NCBI GenBank assembly: GCA_051880395.1
Contig: JBJENW010000143.1
Location: forward strand, 1 to 14,640
Direction: 5' to 3'
DNA: 14,640 nt
Source: JBJENW01 sp051880395
GTDB lineage: Bacteria; Bacillota; Clostridia; Lachnospirales; Lachnospiraceae
Shown here: positions 1 through 6,116 of the stretch, in pieces
How positions within the stretch are numbered: the first letter of the stretch is position 1
Layout of the letters: every line of letters starts with the position of its first letter
The notes under the pieces: generated by a model
What the model saw: the letters and a program-made list of their open reading frames with translations, nothing else
What the model was told of the DNA's origin: nothing
Database searches by the model: none
Position numbers and translations under genes: made by a program

Positions 1-1
1 A

Positions 2-50
2 GCCTGGTGTGAACAAAACGGTATCTCCATCAATACTTTTTATAATACCG
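2..50 (+). pseudogene. Remnant of IS66-type accessory gene (tnpA-like)
   Basis: Read from base 2 in its own frame, the left edge translates as AWCEQNGISINTFYN, which resembles the conserved W-C-x-x-N-G-I-x-x-x-T-F/Y-Y stretch of small IS66-family accessory proteins in Clostridia. The similarity stops around base 45-50, where the homology of the downstream toxin begins in another frame. I read this as a junction left by an insertion or deletion. Only about 15 residues are visible, so the family call rests on memory of the motif and is tentative. Confidence 0.35.
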
Positions 51-272
51 TCACAGGGGGGCATTCGAAAAGTAAGATTTCCATTAGAACGTAGAGGAAA
101 AAGTGGAAGTGTACGAGTTTGTTATACGGATTTTGCAGAATATGAGGTGACATATTTAATTACTGCATTTACCAAAAAAGAGCAGGAGAACTTAACCGAT
201 GAAGAAAAAAAGGTTCTTAAAAAGCTGGTGAAATCTTTGAAAGAAGAAGCGGCAAAAAAAAGAAGGAGATGA
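9..272 (+). pseudogene. N-terminally truncated HigB/RelE-like toxin
   Basis: From about residue 16 on, the product matches the C-terminal two thirds of HigB/RelE-superfamily toxins of the type paired with XRE antitoxins: GGIRKVRFPLE, RGKSGSVRVCYTDF and YLITAFTKKEQENLT, then a lysine-rich C-terminal helix. These toxins are mRNA interferases that act at the ribosome. Family members are usually about 105-115 residues. Here only about 70 residues are recognisable, and the first 30-40 residues are replaced by a sequence that in another frame looks like an IS66-type gene fragment. The open frame begins at a GTG at base 9 without a ribosome binding site in the window. The stop overlaps the antitoxin ribosome binding region, as in intact operons. 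I infer an inactivated toxin; a short product from the GTG cannot be excluded. The window edge prevents seeing whether more of the gene lies upstream. Confidence 0.7.
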
Positions 273-277
273 TCTTC

Positions 278-589
278 GTGAGTTCATTATTTGATGATTT
301 AAAGCAAGGGTTACAAGAAGCAATTGAGTATGAAAAAGGCCAAAAAACGGCAAATGTAAAAACCTATATGATTCTGCCGGTAAAAGAATATTCTAATACG
401 GAGATTCGAGATATTCGTATGAAAGCAGGGATGACACAAACGGTGTTTGCTTCATATATGGGAGTCTCAAAAAAAACAGTTGAGGCATGGGAATGTGGTA
501 GAACACATCCATCAGGTCCGGTATTTCGATTATTGGATATACTGGCAGCAGAAGATTTGACGGATACAGAATTTGTTGTACAAAAATGA
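278..589 (+). CDS. XRE-family antitoxin (HigA-like)
   Basis: This 103-residue protein is the usual partner of the HigB/RelE-like toxin: it binds the toxin and represses the operon through its helix-turn-helix. The N-terminal part (MSSLFDDLKQGLQEAIEYEKG) is the typical leader of this antitoxin group. A Cro/C1-type helix-turn-helix follows at about residues 43-75 (IRDIRMKAGMTQTVFASYMG, then VSKKTVEAWECGR). I chose the GTG at 278 because AAGGAG at 263-268 sits 9 bases upstream; the in-frame ATG at 269 is only 0-2 bases from that site and overlaps the toxin stop. The toxin upstream is truncated, so this gene now appears to be an orphan antitoxin that may still act as a DNA-binding protein. The family is clear; the exact subtype (HigA versus NadS-like) is not. 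Confidence 0.85.
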   Translation: MSSLFDDLKQGLQEAIEYEKGQKTANVKTYMILPVKEYSNTEIRDIRMKAGMTQTVFASYMGVSKKTVEAWECGRTHPSGPVFRLLDILAAEDLTDTEFVVQK

Positions 590-688
590 TAGGATAATGT
601 TAACGCAAACACCAAATCGGAAACGAATCCGGTCTACAGGACAGTGTTCGTAAAGGGGGGTTAGAAAGTGAAAAAAGACAAAGAAGAA

Positions 689-723
689 ACATAGGATTTC
701 ATGCAAAAACAGAAATTCTATGT
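689..723 (-). terminator. Hairpin terminator after the sensor kinase gene
   Basis: ACATAG-G-ATTTC (689-700) pairs with GAAAT-T-CTATGT (712-723) around an 11-base loop, giving a 12-bp stem with one G-T pair. Read on the minus strand the stem is followed by a T-rich run (TTCTTCTTTGTCTTTTTTC), so it fits an intrinsic terminator for the kinase gene ending at 730. On the plus strand no T run follows the stem, so it is weaker for the antitoxin transcript. The rest of 590-729 shows nothing else I can name. Confidence 0.6.
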
Positions 724-729
724 TTGAGA

Positions 730-2007
730 TTAGGAATATGGAATCGTTACACAGGCATGGAAGAGCGTATCAAAAGAAAATTCCGCAGAGCCATCGTACC
801 GCTTTGCAGTAGAAAGAATATTCTGCGTTCCGATTCCATGCAGCGTTTTATTTTCTTTGGAAGTGATGAGTTTTCCGTTTTCAAAAACCGGTGTTTCGGA
901 AAACGAATTCTCACAGCGGATGATGAGACAGTCTTCTTCTCTTTGCATCGAAAAAGAGATGGAAGGTTGTTCTGCTTTTTCAGCAGCTTCAATGGCATTA
1001 TCCAGAAGATTTCCTATGATAGCGCATAGGTCCTTATCTTCCAGTGGAATCTCGTTTACCAGAATATCCGTATCGATCGGAATACGAAGTGCAGTCGCAT
1101 GACTGATTTTGGTATTCAATAATACGGACAGCATTTGATTTTCGGTAAAGACATATTGGTTTGCAATCTTCAGATCTTCTGAGATGGAACGCAGATAATC
1201 CGAAGTCTCTTCGTATGCACCAATCTCAAGAAGATTCTGCAGAATACCGAGGTGATTGTTCATGTCGTGTCGTAAACTGCGAAGGTTTCCCACGATATCG
1301 GTCAGGTTCTGCGCTAATTTCTGTTCCATTTCCATCTGCTGGATTTTTAAATTTGTATCCATCAGTTCCTTTGAGTTTCTGGCAACTTTATAAAGTGTCG
1401 CAAATGCGACGATGGAGATTAGTATAATTGCAAATAGCGTCAGATAAATAGCTGTGTCAGCTTTTAAAAAGGAACTGTCAAAGTAAAATAATCCGGCAAT
1501 AACAGACATAAAAAGGAAATCAATGAGTATCAGTAAGCATGCTTCCTTTTGAAAAAAGCGAAAGACTATTTGTGGATTTTTTCTTTGGCTTTTGTGTATA
1601 ATACATTCTACAAGTAAAAGACATAAAGCAACAGAAAACAAGCTAGCAATGGTTTGGAACGTGGAATTTGTAACCAATTTATTAGACGAAATATGCATAC
1701 AGGTAGTAATGATGGGCATGGTTATTAAATCGCATAAAGACTGGAGAACAAATGAAAGCGCAATCCAAAAGATTCGTTTCCCAAATCTATCCGTATATAA
1801 GAAAAATAAATATAAGTTAACCAATAAAAGAAAAACAAATTTTAGTGGAAGGTCTGGAAACCAATCGCTGCTATAACTATGAAAGCAAAAAAGGATGTAT
1901 ACCCCAACGAATGCCGGCAGATACGCTTTTGGCTGAAAGCGGAATGTCAACATATGACTCTGTAGACGATAATAGGAAAATACATATAATAATAAAACAA
2001 TAGGCAT
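730..2007 (-). CDS. AgrC-like sensor histidine kinase (GHKL family)
   Basis: This 425-residue membrane kinase belongs to the AgrC/VirS group of peptide-sensing histidine kinases. The N-terminal half (about 1-208) is hydrophobic with five to seven likely membrane spans (for example 29-46, 55-71, 79-100, 117-137, 155-176, 185-208). A short helical linker (about 210-235) leads to the dimerisation/phosphoacceptor motif LRHDMNNHLG with His247. The GHKL ATPase domain shows an N box (NLLDNAIEAAE, 333-343) and a G box (HGIGTQNI, with GIGT at 391-394). ATG 2007 is the only sensible start; its AGGAG site is about 13 bases away, slightly long. It has its own promoter (2071-2099) and terminator (689-723), so it is probably monocistronic. 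Members normally work with a LytTR response regulator and often with AgrB/AgrD; none is in the window, so ligand and partner are unknown. Confidence 0.88.
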   Translation of the reverse strand: MPIVLLLYVFSYYRLQSHMLTFRFQPKAYLPAFVGVYILFCFHSYSSDWFPDLPLKFVFLLLVNLYLFFLYTDRFGKRIFWIALSFVLQSLCDLITMPIITTCMHISSNKLVTNSTFQTIASLFSVALCLLLVECIIHKSQRKNPQIVFRFFQKEACLLILIDFLFMSVIAGLFYFDSSFLKADTAIYLTLFAIILISIVAFATLYKVARNSKELMDTNLKIQQMEMEQKLAQNLTDIVGNLRSLRHDMNNHLGILQNLLEIGAYEETSDYLRSISEDLKIANQYVFTENQMLSVLLNTKISHATALRIPIDTDILVNEIPLEDKDLCAIIGNLLDNAIEAAEKAEQPSISFSMQREEDCLIIRCENSFSETPVFENGKLITSKENKTLHGIGTQNILSTAKRYDGSAEFSFDTLFHACVTIPYS

Positions 2008-2070
2008 ATAATTGGGGGATCTCCTTTCTAGTTGTTCATATACGAGTGAATCGTTATGTCATGTAGTTTA

Positions 2071-2099
2071 AGTATATATTGTCAAAAGTTGGATGTCAA
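2071..2099 (-). promoter_or_regulatory. Sigma-A promoter for the AgrC-like kinase
   Basis: On the minus strand, TTGACA (2094-2099) and TATACT (2071-2076) are separated by exactly 17 bases. Transcription would start near 2064, giving a leader of roughly 57 bases before the ATG at 2007. This is close to consensus. Confidence 0.7.
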
Positions 2100-2196
2100 G
2101 AAAGGTTCATAATTTTGGAAATATGGATGGAAAAAGCCAGTGGACAGATAATATCAAAATGGAGATGAATGCTTAGAAGACGAGGAGGTGATAAAA

Positions 2197-2409
2197 ATGA
2201 GTACAGCAACGTGGATTGGAGCAGTCTTTCTTCCGATTATTCTTGCATTATATTGCAAAAAAGAAAAGATAAGAGTGACAATTAAAAAGGACATTTACCA
2301 CAAAATGATGTCAATCCCGAATGATGAAGTTTTGGCAGGTTATGAGCCCTCCGAGCTTGATAATGATAAAAACAGAATTTGTAATAACAACAAAAATCCG
2401 TTATACTAA
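2197..2409 (+). CDS. Small single-span membrane protein, unknown function
   Basis: A 70-residue product with one N-terminal membrane span (ATWIGAVFLPIILALYC, about residues 4-20), followed by a basic stretch (KKEKIRVTIKK) and a polar, asparagine-rich tail ending NNNKNPLY. AGGAGG at 2183-2188 lies 8 bases before ATG 2197, a strong start; an in-frame GTG at 2188 overlaps the ribosome binding site and is unlikely. The charge pattern predicts the N-terminus outside or in the membrane and the tail in the cytoplasm. The last codons lie inside the 5' arm of a terminator hairpin, which is odd and may mean the 3' end was shortened by a frameshift or deletion. It is divergent from the kinase gene. I do not recognise the family. 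An AgrD-type pheromone precursor was considered and not supported. Confidence 0.5.
   Translation: MSTATWIGAVFLPIILALYCKKEKIRVTIKKDIYHKMMSIPNDEVLAGYEPSELDNDKNRICNNNKNPLY
2379..2407 (+). promoter_or_regulatory. Putative promoter of the ATPase/nuclease-like gene
   Basis: TTGTAA (2379-2384) and TATACT (2402-2407) are 17 bases apart, with a predicted start near 2414. The -10 box lies within the last codons of the small upstream gene and within the 5' arm of the terminator hairpin. The leader would be about 45 bases and would include the terminator's 3' arm. Confidence 0.45.
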
Positions 2410-2437
2410 TAGTACTTAGTTGTATAGCGGATTTTTT
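2393..2437 (+). terminator. Intrinsic terminator after the small membrane protein gene
   Basis: AATCCGTTATAC (2395-2406) pairs with GTATAGCGGATT (2422-2433), 12 bp with one G-T pair, extended by A-T pairs at the base and followed by a run of six T (2432-2437). The loop is about 15 bases. It overlaps the stop codon of the upstream gene by design or by truncation. Confidence 0.75.
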
Positions 2438-2458
2438 GCGTAAACGGGAGGGAAGAAA

Positions 2459-4150
2459 ATGAAACAGCCAATTGCGATCGGAGTAGAGAAGTATAAAGAG
2501 ATCATAGATAAAAATGCATATTATATAGACAAAACATGGATGATCAAAGAACTGATGGATCAGGCGAGTACCGTCAATCTGTTTACCCGTCCGAGGCGTT
2601 TTGGCAAGACACTGACGCTCAGCATGATCCGAACTTTTTTTGAGGATGAGCGGACGTATGAAGGGGAAAAGATGGATAACAGTCGGTACTTTGACGGAAA
2701 AAAAATCTTGACGGCGGGTAAAACCTATACGTCGCAGATGGGAACGTATCCGGTTATCCACCTGTCCCTGAAATCAGGAAAGCAGCCGGATTATCAGATG
2801 GCATATGACTGTTTGAAAATAGAGCTCATCGATGAATTTGACCGGCATAAGTATGTATTAAATGGTGATAAACTGTCGGAGGAAGAAAAAGAAAGTTACA
2901 GAGAAGTTTTAAAGGGGACAGCAGCGCCAAGTGTGTATGCCACTGCGCTGAAACGGTTATCTGTTTATCTGAAAAAATACCATGAAAAAAACGTGATCAT
3001 TCTGCTCGATGAATATGATGTACCACTGGAAAATGCGTATTTCCGGGGTTTTTATGATCAGATAATCGATTTTATCCGCTCGCTGTTCGAGTCCGCATTA
3101 AAGACAAATGATGCGCTGGAATTTGCTATTGTGACAGGGTGTCTGCGGATCAGCAAGGAATCCATCTTTACCGGTTTGAATAACCTGAAAATCAATTCCA
3201 TTTTAAGCAATAACTATGCCGAATACTTTGGTTTTACAGAGGCAGAAGTATTGGAGATGCTGAAAACCTATGGTATGGAAAAAAATTTTTCGGAGGTAAA
3301 ACAGTGGTATGACGGCTATCTATTTGGAAAGACAGAGGTATATAATCCTTGGAGCATTCTGAACTATGTGGATGCGGCAAAAACCGAAGAAAATGCATTT
3401 CCAAAACCATACTGGTCCAATACATCTTCAAACAGTATTGTCCGAAAACTGATCGAGTTTGCAGAAGCGGATGTGAAGAAAGAAATCGAACGGCTCATTG
3501 ACGGAGGGACGATCGAAAAGCCGGTGCATGAGGAGATTACCTATGGAGATATTTATAAAAACAACGAGAACTTATGGAATTTCCTGTTTTTCACCGGGTA
3601 TTTGAAAAAAGAAGGGGAACGGTTTGCAGAGGATACCATCTATATCACATTGTCCATTCCAAATACAGAGGTTCGATCGATTTATAGAAATACCATACGG
3701 GAGTGGTTTGACGAAACGGTAAAATCATTTGATATCGAGTCCTTTTATCAGGCGGTCTTATCGGGGAATACAGAGCAGATGGAGACATTTTTAGGTGACC
3801 TGCTGGAGAAAAGCATCAGTTATCATGATAAAAAAGAGGACTTTTATCATAGAATCATGGTAGGTCTGTTCGGGGCACTTTCCGGCTATGAGATGCACTC
3901 AAACCGGGAATATGGAAACGGCAGACCGGATCTGGTCCTTCGTCCATATAATCCGAGAAAACCGGTGATCCTGTTTGAATTTAAATACCGCAAGAAATTT
4001 AATGAGATGGCAGACGGCTGTCAGGCGGCACTTACACAGATCGAGGAAAAAGGATATGCTGCACCATTTTTGGAGAGAGGCTACCAGAAGCTGATCAAAT
4101 ACGGGATCTGTTTTTGTGAGAAGACGTGTATGGTGGAAAAGCGTGATTGA
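2459..4150 (+). CDS. AAA-ATPase-like / PD-(D/E)XK nuclease-like protein
   Basis: This 563-residue protein has the architecture of the AAA-ATPase_like plus PDDEXK_9 family, common in Clostridia and Bacteroidetes, often in many copies per genome. Domain 1 (about 1-290) starts with the typical IGVEKYKEIIDKNAYYIDKT, a degenerate Walker A RPRRFGKT (44-51) and a Walker B-like VIILLDEYD (179-187), then the conserved TGCLRISKESIFTGLNN. Domain 2 (about 440-563) is nuclease-like, with GRPDLVL (488-494) and the E-x-K element EFK (507-509), matching the D...E-x-K pattern. ATG 2459 has GGGAGG about 8 bases upstream. It is cytosolic and appears to be transcribed alone. The cellular function of the family is not established; a nucleic-acid-processing or mobile-element-linked role is inference. 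All catalytic landmarks look intact, so this copy is probably not decayed. Confidence 0.88.
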   Translation: MKQPIAIGVEKYKEIIDKNAYYIDKTWMIKELMDQASTVNLFTRPRRFGKTLTLSMIRTFFEDERTYEGEKMDNSRYFDGKKILTAGKTYTSQMGTYPVIHLSLKSGKQPDYQMAYDCLKIELIDEFDRHKYVLNGDKLSEEEKESYREVLKGTAAPSVYATALKRLSVYLKKYHEKNVIILLDEYDVPLENAYFRGFYDQIIDFIRSLFESALKTNDALEFAIVTGCLRISKESIFTGLNNLKINSILSNNYAEYFGFTEAEVLEMLKTYGMEKNFSEVKQWYDGYLFGKTEVYNPWSILNYVDAAKTEENAFPKPYWSNTSSNSIVRKLIEFAEADVKKEIERLIDGGTIEKPVHEEITYGDIYKNNENLWNFLFFTGYLKKEGERFAEDTIYITLSIPNTEVRSIYRNTIREWFDETVKSFDIESFYQAVLSGNTEQMETFLGDLLEKSISYHDKKEDFYHRIMVGLFGALSGYEMHSNREYGNGRPDLVLRPYNPRKPVILFEFKYRKKFNEMADGCQAALTQIEEKGYAAPFLERGYQKLIKYGICFCEKTCMVEKRD

Positions 4151-4167
4151 AAAATTAGGGGAATAAG

Positions 4168-4283
4168 TATGAGCGTAAGGCACTCTAAGAACAGATCTCA
4201 GCCTATCGTTTCCAATACACAATTTCCGGGATTCGGGCTTCCCCGTGGTCTGTGCCTGCCCGAATCCCGGAAACGTCCGAAAT
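4168..4283 (-). repeat. Short copy (A) of the dispersed palindromic repeat
   Basis: In minus orientation this copy reads flank CGGACGTTTC (4270-4279), a short hairpin interior, then flank GAAATTGTGTATTGG (4212-4226), then AGGCTGAGATCTGTTC and the end motif CTTACGCTCATA (4168-4179). The same flank order occurs in copies at 8068-8287 and 8422-8820. The end motif is the reverse complement of the TATGAGCGTAAG termini of the 7955-8934 element. Its left end is missing, so the copy is truncated next to the convergent gene. Confidence 0.75.
4223..4273. terminator. Strong hairpin between two convergent genes
   Basis: TTTCCGGGATTCGGGC (4223-4238) and GCCCGAATCCCGGAAA (4258-4273) form a perfect 16-bp stem with a 19-base loop. 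It lies between the ends of the convergent genes at 4150 and 4298. There is no T run on either side, so it is not a classic intrinsic terminator, but it could stop or protect both transcripts. It is the interior of repeat copy A. Confidence 0.5.
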
Positions 4284-4297
4284 ACTATATGTGGGTC

Positions 4298-5158
4298 TTA
4301 AATAGCGAAAGTGGATACTGCTTTGATAGTTACATCCCTATTTAAGCCGCCCTTGTCAAACAGTTTTTCATATTCTTCTGCTTTGTTTGGCGGACATATA
4401 ATGGTTGCCTTTTTCGGAATGCCTTTCAATGCGTTTTTACCAACGGATTTTAGGTTTGTAGAAAGAATGGTCACAGACTTTAACCATTTGTCAGACTGAA
4501 AAGCATTTTTTTCAATTTTTGTAATATATTTGCCGATCATCAGGGACTTAATATTTGCCTTTTTAAATGCATTGCTTCCGATGGTTGTCACTTTGAATGT
4601 CTGATTATGGAAGTCGACTTTAGTTGGAAGGACCAGGTCATGAATGCATTTGCACGTTCCTGTGTATTTTAAAAGAGATACAGTTTTTTTGCCCGTTACG
4701 GAGAACTTTAAATTGTATTTTGCTTTTTCTGATACTTTTATCGTAAAGTCGGTGCCTTTTTTTGTTTTCCATGCGGCTTTGAATTCATAATCCGGAGTTG
4801 CTTTTACGGTTACTTTTTTTCCAGCAGCATACAGTTTTCCTTTTTCATCTTTCCATCCGAGAAACTGATCCGCTTTATTTTTGGCAGTTACTTTCGGAAG
4901 CGTAACGGTATAGGTATTTGTTTTGGCATTGTAGGTTTGTTTTGCTTTTGCGATTTTTACTTTTCCGGCGGTGATACCAGGAACGAATGTGATCGGATTA
5001 TTGTCCTGTTCGTCTGTGGTCACAATATTTTTAGAACCGTCATCTACGATTTCTCCATACTGTGTATTAGCAGCAAATACGCTGCCTGAATTTGTAAAGA
5101 TCAAAGCACCTGCCAGTAAGAAGCTGGCAGTTTTTTTTATGTAAGTTTTTGATTTCAT
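4298..5158 (-). CDS. Secreted BspA-like leucine-rich-repeat protein
   Basis: A 286-residue exported protein. Residues 1-30 form a signal peptide (KSKTYIKKT basic start, LLAGALIF core, cleavage likely after VFAA). Residues about 65-130 resemble an InlB B-repeat/Listeria-Bacteroides type module (TYTVTLPKV, FLGWKDEKGKLYAAGKKVTV). Residues about 170-260 carry LRR_5 (BspA-type) repeats: FKVTTIGSNAFKKANIKSL, YITKIEKNAF and LKSVGKNALKGI, ending with a KAEEYEKLF motif typical of the last repeat. There is no LPXTG or membrane anchor, so it is either released or held non-covalently. Such proteins usually bind other proteins or surfaces; the ligand is unknown. AAGGAG lies 8 bases before ATG 5158. A promoter (5283-5311) and a leader with a long inverted repeat (5179-5240) precede it. 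It converges on the ATPase-like gene. Confidence 0.8.
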   Translation of the reverse strand: MKSKTYIKKTASFLLAGALIFTNSGSVFAANTQYGEIVDDGSKNIVTTDEQDNNPITFVPGITAGKVKIAKAKQTYNAKTNTYTVTLPKVTAKNKADQFLGWKDEKGKLYAAGKKVTVKATPDYEFKAAWKTKKGTDFTIKVSEKAKYNLKFSVTGKKTVSLLKYTGTCKCIHDLVLPTKVDFHNQTFKVTTIGSNAFKKANIKSLMIGKYITKIEKNAFQSDKWLKSVTILSTNLKSVGKNALKGIPKKATIICPPNKAEEYEKLFDKGGLNRDVTIKAVSTFAI

Positions 5159-5178
5159 TTTTACATCTCCTTATTTTA

Positions 5179-5240
5179 GTGTACTGACATGTTCATATTT
5201 CACCTGACTGATTAGGCTGAAAATGAACGTGTCAGTGCAC
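5179..5240 (-). promoter_or_regulatory. Long inverted repeat in the leader of the LRR gene
   Basis: The arm at 5179-5202 pairs with the arm at 5218-5240 (core TACTGACATGTTCA versus TGAACGTGTCAGTG) over about 23 bp, with two wobble/mismatch positions, one unpaired base and a 15-base loop. It lies between the predicted start near 5276 and the ribosome binding site, so it would form a stable hairpin in the mRNA leader. It could also be an operator. There is no T run after it, so a simple terminator is unlikely. Confidence 0.6.
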
Positions 5241-5282
5241 TAGTGATTGTTTCAGCGCTGTTCTTTATCATATGACTCTTTA

Positions 5283-5311
5283 AGCATAGCACTGTGGAAT
5301 TGTTTGTACAA
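5283..5311 (-). promoter_or_regulatory. Putative promoter of the LRR protein gene
   Basis: On the minus strand TTGTAC (5306-5311) and TATGCT (5283-5288) are 17 bases apart. The start would fall near 5276, giving a leader of about 118 bases that includes the inverted repeat at 5179-5240. Confidence 0.4.
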
Positions 5312-5364
5312 GATGGGAAATTCTTAAGTTTTTTTAAAGAACAAGATGTAAAATCATAATAGAT

Positions 5365-5970
5365 TCAGATGTTTTCTGATTCAAAATGCATCTGATTTTG
5401 TTCTAATATCGTAATCGGTCCATTCAAATTTAACTGCATAATGAGTTGTGCGAAATCAGAGATGGACAGTTCGTCTTCGTGCTGCAGCCAGTAACTGACC
5501 ATCCCGATTTGTGCATTTGCAATGTATTCTACGATAAATGGAAGTTGTTTGGAGGGATGTTCGGGGTCTACCTTTAATAACTGAAGCGCGAAAGACTGTG
5601 CAAAGGATTTTGTCGCTTCAATGATTCTGGCATTTGGTCGTTTGACAAGAAAGAGTAACAGCAGTTCTTTGTAGGATTGATAGAACTGCAGAATCTGATT
5701 CAGATGAGAAAGCATATCGTGCTCAATGACACCGGAAAGCAGAGAGGAAACGGCTTTTTTGATGTTGGTCAGATAATCCTCTTCAATTTCTGCTAATAAG
5801 GCATAAATATCTTCATAGTAATAATAAAATGTTCCGCGGTTTACGTCTGCTTTTTTCGTAAGCATCGCGATCGTAATTTTCTCTAACGGTAGTTCTTGAT
5901 ACAATTCTAAAAATGCGGTTCGGATACTTTCCTTTGTTTCTTCGCTTGTGTGTTGCGGTTTTCTTGCCAT
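5365..5970 (-). CDS. TetR/AcrR-family transcriptional regulator
   Basis: A 201-residue TetR-type repressor. The N-terminal DNA-binding domain (about 10-58) has the family helix-turn-helix ITIAMLTKKADVNRGTFYYY (32-51). The C-terminal ligand domain ends with a helix containing AQIGMVSYWLQHEDELSISD, resembling the TetR_C group that often controls exporters. AAAGGAG about 7 bases before ATG 5970 supports the start. The gene is divergent from the ABC exporter operon at 6117, with 146 bases between them holding its promoter and two palindromes. The arrangement implies that it represses the exporter and itself until an inducing compound binds. The inducer cannot be read from the sequence. Confidence 0.9.
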   Translation of the reverse strand: MARKPQHTSEETKESIRTAFLELYQELPLEKITIAMLTKKADVNRGTFYYYYEDIYALLAEIEEDYLTNIKKAVSSLLSGVIEHDMLSHLNQILQFYQSYKELLLLFLVKRPNARIIEATKSFAQSFALQLLKVDPEHPSKQLPFIVEYIANAQIGMVSYWLQHEDELSISDFAQLIMQLNLNGPITILEQNQMHFESENI

Positions 5971-6009
5971 AAAAAAATCTCCTTTCTGAGCTTAGGTATG
6001 CTTGGAATC

Positions 6010-6022
6010 CAACAGTGTGTTC
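6010..6022. promoter_or_regulatory. Second, weaker operator-like palindrome
   Basis: CAACAGTGTGTTC resembles the 6068-6092 palindrome core (CAACACGGTGTTG) but only AACA/TGTT remain symmetric. It lies downstream of the tetR promoter, in the tetR leader. It may be a secondary site for the TetR protein. Confidence 0.35.
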
Positions 6023-6047
6023 AATATTGTCCATTTTTTTCTAGTTT

Positions 6048-6076
6048 AGTTTACGCTACAATGAAGGAAATTGCAA
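6048..6076 (-). promoter_or_regulatory. Promoter of the tetR-type gene
   Basis: On the minus strand TTGCAA (6071-6076) and TAAACT (6048-6053) are 17 bases apart. The -35 box falls inside the palindrome at 6068-6092, which fits autorepression. For the exporter on the plus strand a TACAAT (6057-6062) is present, but without a recognisable -35 box. Confidence 0.5.
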
Positions 6077-6092
6077 CACGGTGTTGGAATTT
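6068..6092. promoter_or_regulatory. Candidate TetR operator (25-bp palindrome)
   Basis: AAATT-G-CAACAC-G-GTGTTG-G-AATTT is symmetric about base 6080, with only one mismatched pair (G/G) in 12. It lies between a divergent tetR gene and its likely target, overlaps the tetR -35 box and lies upstream of the exporter ribosome binding site. Size and place are typical of TetR operators. Confidence 0.7.
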
Positions 6093-6116
6093 ATTCTTGA
6101 ATGAAGGAGGAAAAAC

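Noticed and set aside
590..688. A further repeat copy or small gene after the antitoxin
   Set aside because: Words such as GGAAACGAATCC faintly recall the repeat flanks but no consistent alignment could be made.
2197..2409. The small membrane protein as an AgrD-like pheromone precursor for the neighbouring AgrC-like kinase
   Set aside because: It has no short Cys/Ser-centred peptide followed by an acidic conserved tail, and no AgrB protease is nearby; the single Cys lies at the end of the membrane span and a second near the C-terminus lacks the usual context.
4223..4273. A classic rho-independent terminator
   Set aside because: The stem is perfect but no T run follows on either strand, so only a general hairpin role is claimed.
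6034..6062. A confident promoter for the exporter operon
   Set aside because: TACAAT is acceptable as a -10 box, but the bases at the -35 position are only a T run; the true start cannot be decided from sequence.
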